From NCBI GenBank assembly GCA_900473175.1, contig UCKM01000012.1, positions 1 to 64,000 of the forward strand: a stretch of 64,000 nucleotides of DNA. The letters run 5' to 3'. The stretch comes from Hyphomicrobiales bacterium. GTDB lineage: Bacteria > Pseudomonadota > Alphaproteobacteria > Rhizobiales > Rhizobiaceae. The translations under genes and the position numbers were made by a program. Below the pieces are notes generated by a model. It did not search any database and was not told the DNA's origin. It saw only the letters and a program-made list of their open reading frames with translations. This document shows positions 33,309 through 42,503 of the stretch, one piece after another; positions within the stretch are counted from its first letter, which is position 1; each line of letters begins with the position of its first letter.

Positions 33309-33368
33309 ATGCCCAACGACGACAGTCATAGTCGATTGTTTGCGCCGTCATCGGCGATCGTGGCCTGA
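33309..33368 (+). CDS. Candidate leader peptide of mgtE (19 codons)
   Basis: An ATG at 33309 behind a CGGAG ribosome binding site (10 nt spacing) opens a 19-codon frame ending in TGA at 33366. The peptide is MPNDDSHSRLFAPSSAIVA. It begins with Pro and two Asp, the residue types reported to destabilise translating ribosomes at low Mg2+ in enterobacterial mgtL. Its last codons form one arm (GGCGA 33353-33357, CTGAT 33365-33369) of a possible anti-sequestrator helix. It lies 60 nt before mgtE. Coding function is an inference from position and RBS only. Confidence 0.5.
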   Translation: MPNDDSHSRLFAPSSAIVA

Positions 33369-33425
33369 TTTGTAAGATCAGCTCGCCTCGATCCCCATGA
33401 CGGCGGATCGACAGAAAGGCGAGCT
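33353..33425 (+). promoter_or_regulatory. Two competing hairpins controlling the mgtE ribosome binding site
   Basis: Sequestrator: AGCTCGCCT (33380-33388) pairs perfectly with AGGCGAGCT (33417-33425), which contains the mgtE Shine-Dalgarno, and CGATCC (33389-33394) pairs with GGATCG (33405-33410). Anti-sequestrator: GGCGA (33353-33357) pairs with TCGCC (33383-33387), and CTGAT (33365-33369) pairs with ATCAG (33377-33381). The two folds share 33380-33388 and cannot coexist. A ribosome finishing the 19-codon leader ORF would cover the anti-sequestrator arm and favour the closed form. Confidence 0.6.
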
Positions 33426-33428
33426 AAA

Positions 33429-34814
33429 ATGAACGACCTTCGCTTTACCAAGGATGTGGTTGATGCCGGACTTGCATCAGCCATGACCCTTGCCGACCAG
33501 CTTGCAACGATGCAGGCGGCAGATGCCGTCGAGCTTCTGAACGAGCTCGAACTTGACGATACCATTGGCATTATTGCCGAAATGCCGCGCGATCACGCGG
33601 TGCTCATACTCGATCAACCGGAGTTGCATTCGGCTGCCACGATCATTGAGGCGCTTCCCGATGCGGCCGCCTGCGCGCTGCTTGATGCCATGTCGGCCGA
33701 CCGCGTCACCGACATCTTTCACGAGCTTGATGAAAAGGTTCGCGACCGGCTGTTTCCCGGGCTTGGCCGCGAGACGCAGGCGGCCTTGCGCAAGCTGCTG
33801 CGCTATCCACCCCATACGGCGGGTAGCCTGATGACCACCGAGTTTGTCAGCGTGCCGGCGAACTGGAGCGTTGCCCAGACGTTGCAATACATCCGCGAGG
33901 TCGAGCGTTCCCGCGAGACGGTTTATGCCATCTATGTCACTGATCCTGCAACGAAAAGCCTGCTGCGGGCTGTCGCCCTGCGGCGGCTGATCACGAGTGA
34001 ACCCGACGTTTCCATCATGAGCGTCGGCCGCGATGTCGCCCCCGTGACGGTCGCACCGCTCACCGATCAGGAGGACGTTGCACGCCTCTTCCGCAAGCAT
34101 GATCTTTTGGCCGTTCCCGTGGTCAATGACGGCAACCAGATCATCGGCATCGTTACAGTCGATGATGTGATCGACGCCATGACCCAGGAAATGACCGAGG
34201 ATACCTTGAAGTTCGGCGGCATGGAGGCTTTGAACAAGCCCTATATGCAGATCGGATTCCTGCACATGATCCGCAAGCGTGCCGGCTGGCTCGGCGTGCT
34301 TTTCCTGAGCGAAATGCTCACCGCCAGCGCCATGCAGCATTTCGAGGGGGAATTGGAGAGGGCAGTCGTCCTGACCTTGTTCATTCCACTGATCATGAGC
34401 TCGGGCGGCAATTCCGGATCGCAGGCGACATCGCTCCTGATCCGTGCGCTTGCCCTGCAGGAACTGCGCCTGAAAGACTGGTGGCGTGTTGCCTTGCGCG
34501 AAATACCGACCGGTCTCGTGCTCGGCTCCTTCCTGGGTCTGATCGGCGTTGTCCGCATCACCACGTGGCAGATGCTCGGCCTTTTCGACTACGGCCCGCA
34601 TTGGCCGCTGATCGCCGCGACCGTCGGCACGGCGCTCGTCGGCATCGTGACCTTCGGCTCGCTGGTCGGTTCGATGCTGCCGTTCATTCTGCAGAAAACC
34701 GGCTTTGATCCTGCGAGCGCGTCGGCGCCCTTTGTCGCGACGCTGGTCGATGTCACCGGGTTGGTGATCTATTTCAGCATTGCCCTTGTGATCCTCTCAG
34801 GCACGCTGCTTTAG
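33429..34814 (+). CDS. mgtE: Magnesium transporter MgtE
   Basis: 461 residues, the family length. An N-terminal superhelical domain (about 15-130) holds the acidic EALPDAAACALLDAM repeats. A CBS pair (about 135-255) includes VPANWSVAQTLQYIREV, LLAVPVVNDGNQIIGIVTVDDVIDAM. Five transmembrane helices (about 285-460) contain LTLFIPLIMSSGGNSGSQA, which forms the channel gate region. It is a Mg2+-selective channel that senses cytosolic Mg2+ through the N and CBS domains. The RBS AAAGGCGAG lies in a sequestering hairpin. A strong terminator follows the stop by one base. Confidence 0.97.
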   Translation: MNDLRFTKDVVDAGLASAMTLADQLATMQAADAVELLNELELDDTIGIIAEMPRDHAVLILDQPELHSAATIIEALPDAAACALLDAMSADRVTDIFHELDEKVRDRLFPGLGRETQAALRKLLRYPPHTAGSLMTTEFVSVPANWSVAQTLQYIREVERSRETVYAIYVTDPATKSLLRAVALRRLITSEPDVSIMSVGRDVAPVTVAPLTDQEDVARLFRKHDLLAVPVVNDGNQIIGIVTVDDVIDAMTQEMTEDTLKFGGMEALNKPYMQIGFLHMIRKRAGWLGVLFLSEMLTASAMQHFEGELERAVVLTLFIPLIMSSGGNSGSQATSLLIRALALQELRLKDWWRVALREIPTGLVLGSFLGLIGVVRITTWQMLGLFDYGPHWPLIAATVGTALVGIVTFGSLVGSMLPFILQKTGFDPASASAPFVATLVDVTGLVIYFSIALVILSGTLL

Positions 34815-34815
34815 A

Positions 34816-34853
34816 CGAAAGGCGGCAAATTCGTCAGGATTTGCCGCCTTTCG
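34816..34853 (+). terminator. Intrinsic terminator after mgtE
   Basis: A perfect 15-bp stem CGAAAGGCGGCAAAT / ATTTGCCGCCTTTCG with an 8-nt loop starts right after the mgtE stop. No long T-run follows, but the stem itself is strong. Confidence 0.75.
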
Positions 34854-35011
34854 GCCCTGCGAGGGGCAATCTGTTTGCATGGCTGCCATGCCGGGCCAAG
34901 CCGGTCAAAACGCTTTGCCCCCTTTCGCAATTGCGAAAAAACATGTATGGAGCGCGCAAATGTAAAGCGGCGCATCATATGTGGCGTCCACAATCCTCCA
35001 AAGAGAACCTT

Positions 35012-36838
35012 ATGAAACTGCGCAACATCGCGATCATCGCACACGTTGACCATGGCAAGACCACCCTTGTTGACGAACTTCTGAAACAGTCCGGCAACTT
35101 CCGCGACAACCAGCGCGTTGCCGAACGCATGATGGATTCCAACGACATCGAAAAAGAACGCGGGATCACCATTCTCGCCAAGGCCACCTCGGTCGTCTGG
35201 AAGGACACGCGCATCAACATCGTCGACACGCCCGGCCACGCCGACTTCGGCGGTGAAGTCGAGCGCATCCTGAGCATGGTCGATGGCGCCATCGTTCTGG
35301 TCGACGCTGCCGAAGGCCCGATGCCGCAGACGAAATTCGTCGTTGGCAAGGCGTTGAAGGTCGGCCTCCGCCCGATCGTCGCGATCAACAAGATCGACCG
35401 TCCGGATGCGCGCCACGAGGAAGTCGTCAACGAGGTCTTCGATCTTTTTGCCGCGCTCGACGCGACCGACGAACAGCTTGATTTTCCGATCCTTTACGGC
35501 TCGGGTCGCAATGGCTGGATGGCGAAGGCCCCGGAAGGCCCGCAGGACCAGGGTTTGGCCGCGCTGTTCGACATGGTTATCGATCACGTTCCGGCGCCGA
35601 CCGTCGGCGAAGGCGCGTTCAAGATGATCGGTACCATCCTTGAGGCCGATCCATTCCTTGGCCGCATCATCACCGGCCGCATTCACTCGGGCACGGTCAA
35701 GTCCAACCAGCAAGTCAAGGTCCTGCACGGCGACGGCACCCAGCTTGAAACCGGCCGCATCTCCAAGATTCTGGCTTTCCGCGGCCTTGAGCGCCAGCCG
35801 ATCGAGGAAGCCCATGCGGGTGACATCGTCGCCATTGCCGGTCTGCAGAAAGGCACGGTTGCCGACACGTTCTGCGCGACCGAAGTAACCGAGCCGCTGC
35901 ACGCCCAGCCGATCGATCCGCCGACCGTCACCATGTCCTTCATCGTCAACGATTCCCCGCTGGCAGGCACAGAGGGCGACAAGGTCACGAGCCGTGTCAT
36001 CCGTGATCGCCTGTTCAAGGAAGCCGAGGGCAACGTCGCGTTGAAGGTGGAAGAATCCGGCGACAAGGATTCGTTCTTCGTTTCCGGACGCGGTGAATTG
36101 CAGCTTGCCGTTCTCATCGAAAACATGCGCCGCGAAGGCTTCGAGCTTGGCGTCTCGCGCCCGCGCGTCGTCATGCAGAAGGATGAAGACGGCAACATGC
36201 TCGAGCCGATCGAGGAAGTGCTGATCGACGTCGACGAGGAATATTCCGGCACGGTCGTACAGAAGATGTCCGAACGCAAGGCCGAGATGGTCGAGTTGCG
36301 GCCATCCGGTGGCAATCGCGTGCGCATGGTATTCTACGCCCCGACCCGTGGCCTGATCGGCTACCAGTCGGAGCTTTTGACCGACACACGCGGCACCGCG
36401 ATCATGAACCGTCTGTTCCGCGCCTACGAGCCCTATAAGGGCGAGATCGCCGGCCGCAACAATGGCGTACTCATCTCCAACGACCAGGGCGAGTCCGTCG
36501 CCTTCGCGATGTGGAACCTCGAAGATCGCGGCCCGATGGTCATCGACGCAGGCGTCAAGGTCTATGCCGGCATGATTATCGGCATTCACTCGCGCGACAA
36601 CGATCTCGAGGTGAATGTGCTCAAGGGCAAGAAGCTGACCAATATCCGCGCTGCCGGCAAGGATGAAGCCGTCAAGCTGACGCCGCCAATCCGCATGACG
36701 CTGGAGCGTGCTCTATCGTGGATCCAGGACGATGAACTCGTCGAGGTGACGCCAAAATCCATCCGCCTGCGCAAGCTCTATCTCGATTCAAACGAACGCA
36801 AGCGTTTTGAAAAGGGCAGCAAGGCCGGCGCGGCATAA
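35012..36838 (+). CDS. typA: Translational GTPase TypA/BipA
   Basis: 608 residues, exactly the TypA size. GTPase motifs are [14 protein letters not shown] (10-23), switch I with [21 protein letters not shown] and [10 protein letters not shown]. The beta-barrel domain II, the EF-G-like domains III and V ([42 protein letters not shown]) and the family C-terminal domain follow. It binds ribosomes and helps 50S assembly and stress adaptation. The ATG at 35012 has AGAGAACC as RBS; the open frame starts at 34841 inside the mgtE terminator and is not the real start. A terminator follows. Confidence 0.97.
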   Translation: MKLRNIAIIAHVDHGKTTLVDELLKQSGNFRDNQRVAERMMDSNDIEKERGITILAKATSVVWKDTRINIVDTPGHADFGGEVERILSMVDGAIVLVDAAEGPMPQTKFVVGKALKVGLRPIVAINKIDRPDARHEEVVNEVFDLFAALDATDEQLDFPILYGSGRNGWMAKAPEGPQDQGLAALFDMVIDHVPAPTVGEGAFKMIGTILEADPFLGRIITGRIHSGTVKSNQQVKVLHGDGTQLETGRISKILAFRGLERQPIEEAHAGDIVAIAGLQKGTVADTFCATEVTEPLHAQPIDPPTVTMSFIVNDSPLAGTEGDKVTSRVIRDRLFKEAEGNVALKVEESGDKDSFFVSGRGELQLAVLIENMRREGFELGVSRPRVVMQKDEDGNMLEPIEEVLIDVDEEYSGTVVQKMSERKAEMVELRPSGGNRVRMVFYAPTRGLIGYQSELLTDTRGTAIMNRLFRAYEPYKGEIAGRNNGVLISNDQGESVAFAMWNLEDRGPMVIDAGVKVYAGMIIGIHSRDNDLEVNVLKGKKLTNIRAAGKDEAVKLTPPIRMTLERALSWIQDDELVEVTPKSIRLRKLYLDSNERKRFEKGSKAGAA

Positions 36839-36863
36839 GGCGTCGACGTTTTTCGACATTTGC

Positions 36864-36894
36864 AAAGGCGGCGATTTTCGCCGCCTTTCTTTTT
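36864..36894 (+). terminator. Intrinsic terminator after typA
   Basis: The stem AAAGGCGGCGA / (T)CGCCGCCTTT with a TTTT loop is followed by CTTTTT. A textbook Rho-independent terminator. Confidence 0.9.
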
Positions 36895-36967
36895 CGTGCA
36901 CACGCGCAAAAATCGCTTTCAAGGACAGTTGCGAAATATCCGGTTGCGGGTCTATGGTTAAGAAACC

Positions 36968-37474
36968 ATGAACACCCATGTGACCGAGATAAGACGCGCT
37001 GAACTGGCCGACGCCGAAGCGATTTCGGCGATTCATCTGGCTGCGTGGGAGGGAGCCTATACCGGAATCATTCCGCATAAGGCGCTCAACACGATGCTTG
37101 AACGCCGCGGCGCCTCCTGGTGGAGCCGCGCAATCCAGCGCTCGACCCAGATTCTGGTTGCCGATATTGGCGGCGTTGTCGCTGGCTACGCGACGCTCGG
37201 CCCCAATCGTGCGCGCCAGCTGCCGCAAAAAGGCGAAGTCTACGAGCTCTACATCCGGCCGGAATACCAGGGCTTCGGCCTCGGTACGCGACTTCTGGGC
37301 GCGGCCCGGCGCAGCCTGATCGATCAGGGCATGAAGGGACTGGTCGTGTGGGCGCTGGAGGACAATGACCTCGCCGTTTCGTTCTACGAAAGCGCCGGTG
37401 GCCGCGATGTCGCAGAGGGTGTCGAGTGCTTCGACGGCAAGACCCTCAAGAAACTGGCCTTTGTCTGGAATTGA
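36968..37474 (+). CDS. GNAT family N-acetyltransferase
   Basis: 168 residues. The acetyl-CoA motif A is visible as LYIRPEYQGFGLGTRLLGAA (about 96-115), where Q/R-x-x-G-x-G/A gives QGFGLG. An N-terminal strand (EIRRAELADAEAISAIHLAAWEGAY) and the C-terminal NDLAVSFYESAGGR (motif B) complete a standard GNAT fold. It transfers an acetyl group to an amine of unknown identity. It is flanked by the typA terminator and 219 nt of sequence before ppa. Confidence 0.88.
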   Translation: MNTHVTEIRRAELADAEAISAIHLAAWEGAYTGIIPHKALNTMLERRGASWWSRAIQRSTQILVADIGGVVAGYATLGPNRARQLPQKGEVYELYIRPEYQGFGLGTRLLGAARRSLIDQGMKGLVVWALEDNDLAVSFYESAGGRDVAEGVECFDGKTLKKLAFVWN

Positions 37475-37693
37475 CATCCTTTGCAATGCATGCCGGCCAA
37501 CCCGAAATCATCTCTGTCCGCAACGCTTTGCTGATAGCCTCCTTGAATTCCGTTCCGAAATGATGGCTGTTTCCCGTCATTTCCGGCCAATTGGCCCTTC
37601 AAGAGCAATCCCGGCTCGTCACCGACGACGCTATTGTTGCGCCGCCTCGTAAAAATCAGTACAGCACTCCCAAAGCAATAAGGACTCCACAAC

Positions 37694-38230
37694 ATGCGCA
37701 TCGATGCCATTTCTGTCGGCAACAATCCCCCTGAAGATGTCAACGTGATCATCGAGGTCCCGGTCGGCGGTCAACCGATCAAGTATGAACTCGACAAGGA
37801 TTCCGGCGCCCTCTTCGTCGACCGCTTCCTGCACACGCCGATGACCTATCCGGGCAATTACGGCTTCGTCCCGCACACCTTGTCGGACGACGGCGATCCG
37901 ATCGACGTTCTGATCTGCAACACGCGCGCCCTGATGCCCACGAGCGTTATCAATGTGCGTCCGATCGGCGTTCTCGTCATGGAAGACAACAAGGGCCAGG
38001 ATGAGAAGATCATAGCCGTCCCATCGCCGCACCTCACCCTGCGCTATGAGAAGGTGCACAACTATACCGATCTGCCGGACATCACGCTCAAGCAGATCCA
38101 GCATTTCTTTGAGCACTACAAGGATCTGGAGCCGGGCAAATGGGTGAAGATCGGCGACTGGGGCGATGAAGATGCGGCCCGTCAGCTGATCACCGAGGCA
38201 ATCGAGCGCCACAAGGCCAAAAAGGCCTGA
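37694..38230 (+). CDS. ppa: Inorganic pyrophosphatase
   Basis: 178 residues, family I soluble pyrophosphatase. It hydrolyses pyrophosphate to phosphate and drives biosynthetic reactions. The metal-binding signature is DDGDPIDVL with the Asp cluster, preceded by the [16 protein letters not shown] strand and [13 protein letters not shown]. The start has an AAGGAC RBS at 37680. It ends one base before the convergent DUF167 stop codon. Confidence 0.97.
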   Translation: MRIDAISVGNNPPEDVNVIIEVPVGGQPIKYELDKDSGALFVDRFLHTPMTYPGNYGFVPHTLSDDGDPIDVLICNTRALMPTSVINVRPIGVLVMEDNKGQDEKIIAVPSPHLTLRYEKVHNYTDLPDITLKQIQHFFEHYKDLEPGKWVKIGDWGDEDAARQLITEAIERHKAKKA

Positions 38231-38231
38231 T

Positions 38232-38552
38232 TCAATACCGGACTTCGGGCGAGCCGATATCCGACAGCTTCAAAGCCAAGGTTTCCGGATCGCCCGAAAT
38301 TTTCACCTGCTTCAGCCGCGACGTCGCACCCGACGTTATCACTACATCGCGCGGCGCGAGCCCCAACGCTTTTGCCAGCAGTTTTTGTAGAGCGGCATTG
38401 GCTTTTCCATCTTCAGGTACCGCGCGTACCCGCATCCTGACGTGGGCCCGCCCGTCGGCAGTGACCTCCACCCCTTCAATCGCATCTTTTGCGGATTTCG
38501 GCGTCAGACGCACAAAGAGCGTGACGCCGTCACGCTCTTTGCGAAAATACAT
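38232..38552 (-). CDS. DUF167 (YggU) family protein
   Basis: 106 residues. The pattern VRLTPKSAKDAIEG, VRAVPEDGKANAALQKLLAKALG and GATSRLKQVKISG is the YggU/DUF167 family, a small RNA-binding-like alpha/beta fold of unclear role. The ATG at 38552 is chosen; a TTG at 38564 touches the yggT stop and is possible. It is cotranscribed with yggT, a conserved pairing. Confidence 0.9.
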   Translation of the reverse strand: MYFRKERDGVTLFVRLTPKSAKDAIEGVEVTADGRAHVRMRVRAVPEDGKANAALQKLLAKALGLAPRDVVITSGATSRLKQVKISGDPETLALKLSDIGSPEVRY

Positions 38553-38564
38553 TAGCCCGACCAA

Positions 38565-38855
38565 TCAGACCAGTAAGGGCGCGATCGTGGTCCACAGAAG
38601 CTGGCGCAGGAAGAAAATGATCAGCAGAAGCACGATTGGCGAAACGTCGATGCCACCGAGGTCTGGCAGAAAGCGGCGGATCGGTCGCAGGGCCGGTTCG
38701 GTAACACGATAGAGGAAATCCCCAACCGAAGCGACAAAGCGGTTGCTCGAATTGATTACATTGAAGGCAAAAAGCCACGAGAAGATCGCGCTGGCTATAA
38801 TGATCCAGGTATAGATGTCGAGGGCCAAATCTATGGTGCGGATAAGGGCGAGCAT
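38565..38855 (-). CDS. yggT: YggT family membrane protein
   Basis: 96 residues with two hydrophobic helices (about 10-32 and 70-92) and the conserved [26 protein letters not shown]. YggT proteins are small inner-membrane proteins linked to osmotic stress and, in Gram-positives, to cell division. The ATG at 38855 has a strong AGGAGAAA RBS. First gene of a two-gene unit with the DUF167 gene. Confidence 0.93.
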   Translation of the reverse strand: MLALIRTIDLALDIYTWIIIASAIFSWLFAFNVINSSNRFVASVGDFLYRVTEPALRPIRRFLPDLGGIDVSPIVLLLIIFFLRQLLWTTIAPLLV

Positions 38856-38950
38856 ATTTTTCTCCTAACAGTCACGCGACATGTAGCGATTGCCTGGCTT
38901 ACGGGCAAGAGGTAGCAGTTGCGGGAGGCGGCCTCTGGCATTTTTGAATG

Positions 38951-39031
38951 ATACTTTGGTGGTATACTTTGGTTTTTAATCCGTAAATTCCGCGCGAAAC
39001 AAGTTAAAAAATACGATCTATATTGATAGAT
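38951..39031. promoter_or_regulatory. AT-rich control region between yggT and aqpZ
   Basis: The sequence ATACTTTGG occurs twice with a 13-nt period (38951-38959 and 38964-38972). An inverted repeat ATCTAT/ATAGAT lies at 39016-39031. These sit in the divergent spacer between the yggT and aquaporin genes, where promoters are expected. No regulator can be named. Confidence 0.35.
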
Positions 39032-39112
39032 ATTGTTGAATTTCGAAAACATGAATAATTTGCTCGTGTGATTCGGGCTATCCTGGCCCGCTCTTTCATT
39101 GAGGGAGTTCTC

Positions 39113-39799
39113 ATGATCAACAAACTATCCGCCGAATTCTTCGGCACATTCTGGCTGGTTCTTGGCGGCTGCGGCAGTGCCGTTATAGCCGCCGCATTTC
39201 CGGATGTCGGAATTGGTCTGCTGGGCGTTGCCTTTGCCTTTGGTCTTACGGTTCTTACCATGGCTTACGCGGTCGGAAGTATATCCGGTGGTCACTTCAA
39301 TCCTGCCGTCTCGCTTGGTCTTGCCGTTGCCGGCCGCTTCGGGTTCAAGGATCTGATCCCCTACTGGATCGCTCAGGTCGCAGGCGCCATCGTCGCAGCG
39401 GCCGTGCTTTTTCTTATTGCTTCCGGTAAGGCGGATTTCACCGCCGGAGGTTTCGCTTCAAACGGCTACGGTGATCTTTCGCCCGGCAAGTATGGAACGA
39501 CTGCGGCACTCATCGCCGAAATCGTTTTTACGGCATTCTTCCTCATAATCATCCTTGGCGCGACATCCGCTTCCGTCCCGGCAGGCTTTGCGCCCATCCC
39601 CATTGGCCTTGGCTTGACCCTCATCCACCTCGCTTCAATTCCGGTGACCAACACGTCGGTCAATCCGGCGCGCTCGACGGGTGTCGCGCTCTTTGCGGAC
39701 ACGGCCGCCTTGGGCCAGCTCTGGCTGTTCTGGATCGCACCGTTGATCGGCGCGGCGCTCGGGGCGATCATCTGGAAAGCGCTGCTCGGCAAGGACTGA
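39113..39799 (+). CDS. aqpZ: Aquaporin Z
   Basis: 228 residues, six transmembrane segments plus two NPA half-helices. The NPA boxes are GGHFNPAVS (near residue 60) and [10 protein letters not shown] (near 183). The pore region with the NPARS serine/threonine matches water-selective AqpZ rather than glycerol facilitators. It equilibrates water across the inner membrane. The ATG at 39113 has a GAGGGAG RBS; the 15 codons upstream are not conserved-looking. A terminator follows. Confidence 0.95.
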   Translation: MINKLSAEFFGTFWLVLGGCGSAVIAAAFPDVGIGLLGVAFAFGLTVLTMAYAVGSISGGHFNPAVSLGLAVAGRFGFKDLIPYWIAQVAGAIVAAAVLFLIASGKADFTAGGFASNGYGDLSPGKYGTTAALIAEIVFTAFFLIIILGATSASVPAGFAPIPIGLGLTLIHLASIPVTNTSVNPARSTGVALFADTAALGQLWLFWIAPLIGAALGAIIWKALLGKD

Positions 39800-39809
39800 A
39801 CATCCACAT

Positions 39810-39842
39810 AAATGGGCCGGCTACCCAGCTGGCCCATTTTTC
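39810..39842 (+). terminator. Intrinsic terminator after aqpZ
   Basis: The stem AAATGGGCCGGCT / AGCTGGCCCATTT (one G-U) with a short loop is followed by TTCTC. Rho-independent terminator. Confidence 0.85.
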
Positions 39843-39915
39843 TCATTTTCATTATCCCCATTGGCGCCAAACTGGTCTAGAAGAGGTCTCCAGCCTCCGG
39901 AGCCCTTCAAAGCAA

Positions 39916-41157
39916 ATGTCCTCCCCCGACACGATAGCGGCGCATGACCGCTATGCCGCATTCCGCCATTCGTCGTTCACGCTCTATTGGCTGGCGCGCT
40001 TCTTTGGATCGTTTGCCATCCAGATCATCAGCGTGTCTGTTGGCTGGCAGATTTACGATCAGACCCGCGATCCCTTCTATTTGGGCATAGTCGGCCTCGT
40101 GCAGTTCGCGCCATCGCTGCTGCTGGTGCTTATTACCGGCGCGGCATCGGACCGGTTCGGCCGCCGCCTGATCATGGGATTGTCGCTCTGTGTCGAGGTT
40201 ATCTGCGCTGCCCTGCTGCTTATCCTGACAGCCACGCATCTTTTCACACCGGGGCTGGTTTTTGTTATTCTTGTCGGGTTTGGTATCGGACGCGCTTTCC
40301 TCGGCCCCGCATCCGCGTCGCTCGTGATAAATCTCGTTCCGACGGAGACGTTTTCCAACGCGGTGTCGTGGAATTCTTCGGCCTGGCAGATTGCCACGAT
40401 CGTCGGCCCAGTTGCTGGCGGCCTGCTGTACGGGCTATCGCCCATCGCGGCCTACAGTATTGCCACCATCATGATTGCGATTGCCGCGATCTGTACCTTT
40501 TCGATCCCGAAGCCTGCCCAGCACACGCTGCACGAGGCGCGATCGCTGCAGACGCTCCTTGCCGGCTTCCATTACATCTGGAAGGAAAAAGTGGTGCTTG
40601 GTGCGATCTCCCTCGATCTCTTCGCCGTGTTGCTCGGCGGGGCGGTTGCGCTGCTGCCAGTCTATGCGCGCGATATTCTTGAGCTTGGGCCGTGGGGCCT
40701 CGGCATGCTGCGTGCTGCGCCCGGTATCGGCGCCATTCTGACTGCCGTCTGGCTGACCGGGCATCCCATCCGCGATCATGCAGGGTTGATCATGTTCGCC
40801 TTCGTCGCCCTGTTTGGCCTCCTCACGATCATGTTCGGCGTTTCAAATATTGCCTGGCTGTCGATCGTCGTGCTGGTGCTTATGGGCGCGGCCGACATGA
40901 TCAGCGTCTATATCCGCGAGACGCTCTTGCAATTGTGGACGCCTGACCATGTTCGCGGCCGTGTCAATGCGGTCAACATGGTCTTCGTAGGTGCTTCCAA
41001 CGAGCTCGGTGAATTCCGCGCCGGGATCATGGCATCGCTGATCGGCACGATCCCTGCGGTGGTATTTGGCGGAATTGGGACAGTCGCGGTTGCCGGCCTG
41101 TGGGCCTATTGGTTCCCGCAGCTGCGCAAGGCGCGCAATCTGCAGGGCAGGACCTAG
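39916..41157 (+). CDS. MFS transporter, EntS/MFS_3-like
   Basis: 413 residues with about 12 transmembrane helices. The opening FRHSSFTLYWLARFFGSFAIQI, the DRFGRRLIMGL loop between helices 2 and 3, and RGRVNAVNMVFVGASNELGEFRAG in the second half match the EntS-like exporter branch (MFS_3) found widely in rhizobia. The exported compound is unknown. No clear siderophore genes lie nearby. The RBS before the ATG is weak. It ends 18 nt before the convergent amidotransferase stop. Confidence 0.88.
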   Translation: MSSPDTIAAHDRYAAFRHSSFTLYWLARFFGSFAIQIISVSVGWQIYDQTRDPFYLGIVGLVQFAPSLLLVLITGAASDRFGRRLIMGLSLCVEVICAALLLILTATHLFTPGLVFVILVGFGIGRAFLGPASASLVINLVPTETFSNAVSWNSSAWQIATIVGPVAGGLLYGLSPIAAYSIATIMIAIAAICTFSIPKPAQHTLHEARSLQTLLAGFHYIWKEKVVLGAISLDLFAVLLGGAVALLPVYARDILELGPWGLGMLRAAPGIGAILTAVWLTGHPIRDHAGLIMFAFVALFGLLTIMFGVSNIAWLSIVVLVLMGAADMISVYIRETLLQLWTPDHVRGRVNAVNMVFVGASNELGEFRAGIMASLIGTIPAVVFGGIGTVAVAGLWAYWFPQLRKARNLQGRT

Positions 41158-41175
41158 ACCCTTTCTCGCTCGCAA

Positions 41176-41910
41176 TCAGGCGATTGCCGGGACTCCAAAG
41201 ATCGTAGCAAGAAACCGCTGCAGCCAGGCCTTGAGCACGGCATCGTGGATCATGCGCCCTTCGAGGTGGGCTTTGCCCTGCTGCGCGCCGCACAGCGCAA
41301 AGCGCTCAGAGCCACGAACGACCCAGCGCTGCATCATGGCGCGCGTCAGCTCCGCGTGAAATTGCACGCCCCAGGCGTTTTTGCCATAGCGGAACGCCTG
41401 ATTGGGGTAGTTTTCACCGGTGGCAAGCAGGGTTGCGGTCTGCGGCAGCTCAAAGCCTTCGCGATGGAAATGATAGACCATTGAAGGCCAATCCATGAGT
41501 TCGCTTCCGGCCTTCGTCGGCTCGAGCGGATACCAGCCGATTTCGACAAGCCCACCCGGATGAGGCCCGACCCTTCCGCCGAGATGATTGGCAAGCATCT
41601 GTGCACCGAGGCAAATGCCGAGGAACGGCTTGTCTTCGGCAAGAGGTACCGCCAGCCAGTCTGTTTCATTGCGAACAAAATCGTCAGGATCGTTGGCGCT
41701 CATTGGTCCGCCGAAGATGATTGCTCCGGCGTGATCTTCCAGCGTTTTCGGGAGGGGATCGCCGAGCGGCGGGCGGCGCATATCGAGCGCGAACCCGGCT
41801 TCGATCAGCAAATGGCCGACCCGTCCGGGGCTTGAGTGTTCCTGGTGTAGCACCGTCAGGATTTTCGGGCGTCGCGGCTGCCGGCTTTCCATCCAGTCGG
41901 TCTGGAACAT
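41176..41910 (-). CDS. Class I glutamine amidotransferase-like protein
   Basis: 244 residues. The nucleophile elbow FLGICLGAQMLA (Cys near residue 99) and the GVQFHAE segment with the catalytic His are intact, and IFGGPMSANDPDDF is the usual oxyanion region. Stand-alone proteins of this kind are often annotated as GMP synthase-like or gamma-glutamyl hydrolase-like. The acceptor partner is unknown. The start at 41910 has a GAGGCGA RBS. It lies 12 nt downstream of the TerB-like gene, on the same strand. Confidence 0.88.
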   Translation of the reverse strand: MFQTDWMESRQPRRPKILTVLHQEHSSPGRVGHLLIEAGFALDMRRPPLGDPLPKTLEDHAGAIIFGGPMSANDPDDFVRNETDWLAVPLAEDKPFLGICLGAQMLANHLGGRVGPHPGGLVEIGWYPLEPTKAGSELMDWPSMVYHFHREGFELPQTATLLATGENYPNQAFRYGKNAWGVQFHAELTRAMMQRWVVRGSERFALCGAQQGKAHLEGRMIHDAVLKAWLQRFLATIFGVPAIA

Positions 41911-41921
41911 TCGCCTCGATC

Positions 41922-42398
41922 CTATTCCTCTTGCACCGTTTGCTTGGCGCGAAGTGCCGCCTGCTGCTTCATGGTCACACGATCGCGCGTTGATACGCCG
42001 ATCAGTTCGGCCACCCGCCAGACGACATTGTCTTCGAGCTCATGCGCGGTTCCATCGGCAAAGACGACATCCCACATGAGTTCAATGAATCGGATGCGCG
42101 CTGCTTCGTCAAGGTTGCGTTTGATAATGCTGGTGAAACTGTAGAGATCGACTGCTTCCTGGTCCGCCTGCTCGCTATCATCGAGCAGGCGTTTCAATGC
42201 TTCGCCCTTGAGGCCATAGGCTTCTGAAATGAGCTGCGCGACCCGTTTGCGTTCGACCGTTCGCCGTTCGCCGTCCGCGTCCATCACGTGAAAAAGCAGC
42301 GCGGCCGCGGCCAGTCGCGGATCGCTCTTGGAGAAGTGCTCCTTCCCGCTGTCGCTCGACGGGAGGGATTTGAAAAACGTCACGAGGTTATCGAACAT
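41922..42398 (-). CDS. TerB-like tellurite resistance domain protein
   Basis: 158 residues. The helical pattern LAAAALLFHVMDADGERRTVERKRVAQLI and WDVVFADGTAHELEDNVVWRVAELIGVS is the TerB (DjlA-like) repeat with acidic metal-binding loops. Function in rhizobia is unknown; the tellurite name comes from the ter operon, and none is present here. I chose the ATG at 42398 (Met-Phe-Asp-Asn). Starts at 42425 and 42452 are possible, but the extra residues look unstructured. It lies downstream of the HemY-like gene. Confidence 0.82.
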   Translation of the reverse strand: MFDNLVTFFKSLPSSDSGKEHFSKSDPRLAAAALLFHVMDADGERRTVERKRVAQLISEAYGLKGEALKRLLDDSEQADQEAVDLYSFTSIIKRNLDEAARIRFIELMWDVVFADGTAHELEDNVVWRVAELIGVSTRDRVTMKQQAALRAKQTVQEE

Positions 42399-42503
42399 GG
42401 AAGAGGGTCTACCGGTCTTGGACATAACCCACAGATAGCTTGCCCGGTTCAATACCGCTACTGTTCATCTTGCCGCAAATGGCGGGCAAGCCCGAACCTG
42501 CAA

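Noticed and set aside
33477-34601. 374-codon minus-strand ORF inside mgtE
   Set aside because: Antisense shadow; mgtE is complete with CBS and membrane domains.
34811-36589. 592-codon minus-strand ORF inside typA
   Set aside because: Antisense to the complete typA GTPase gene.
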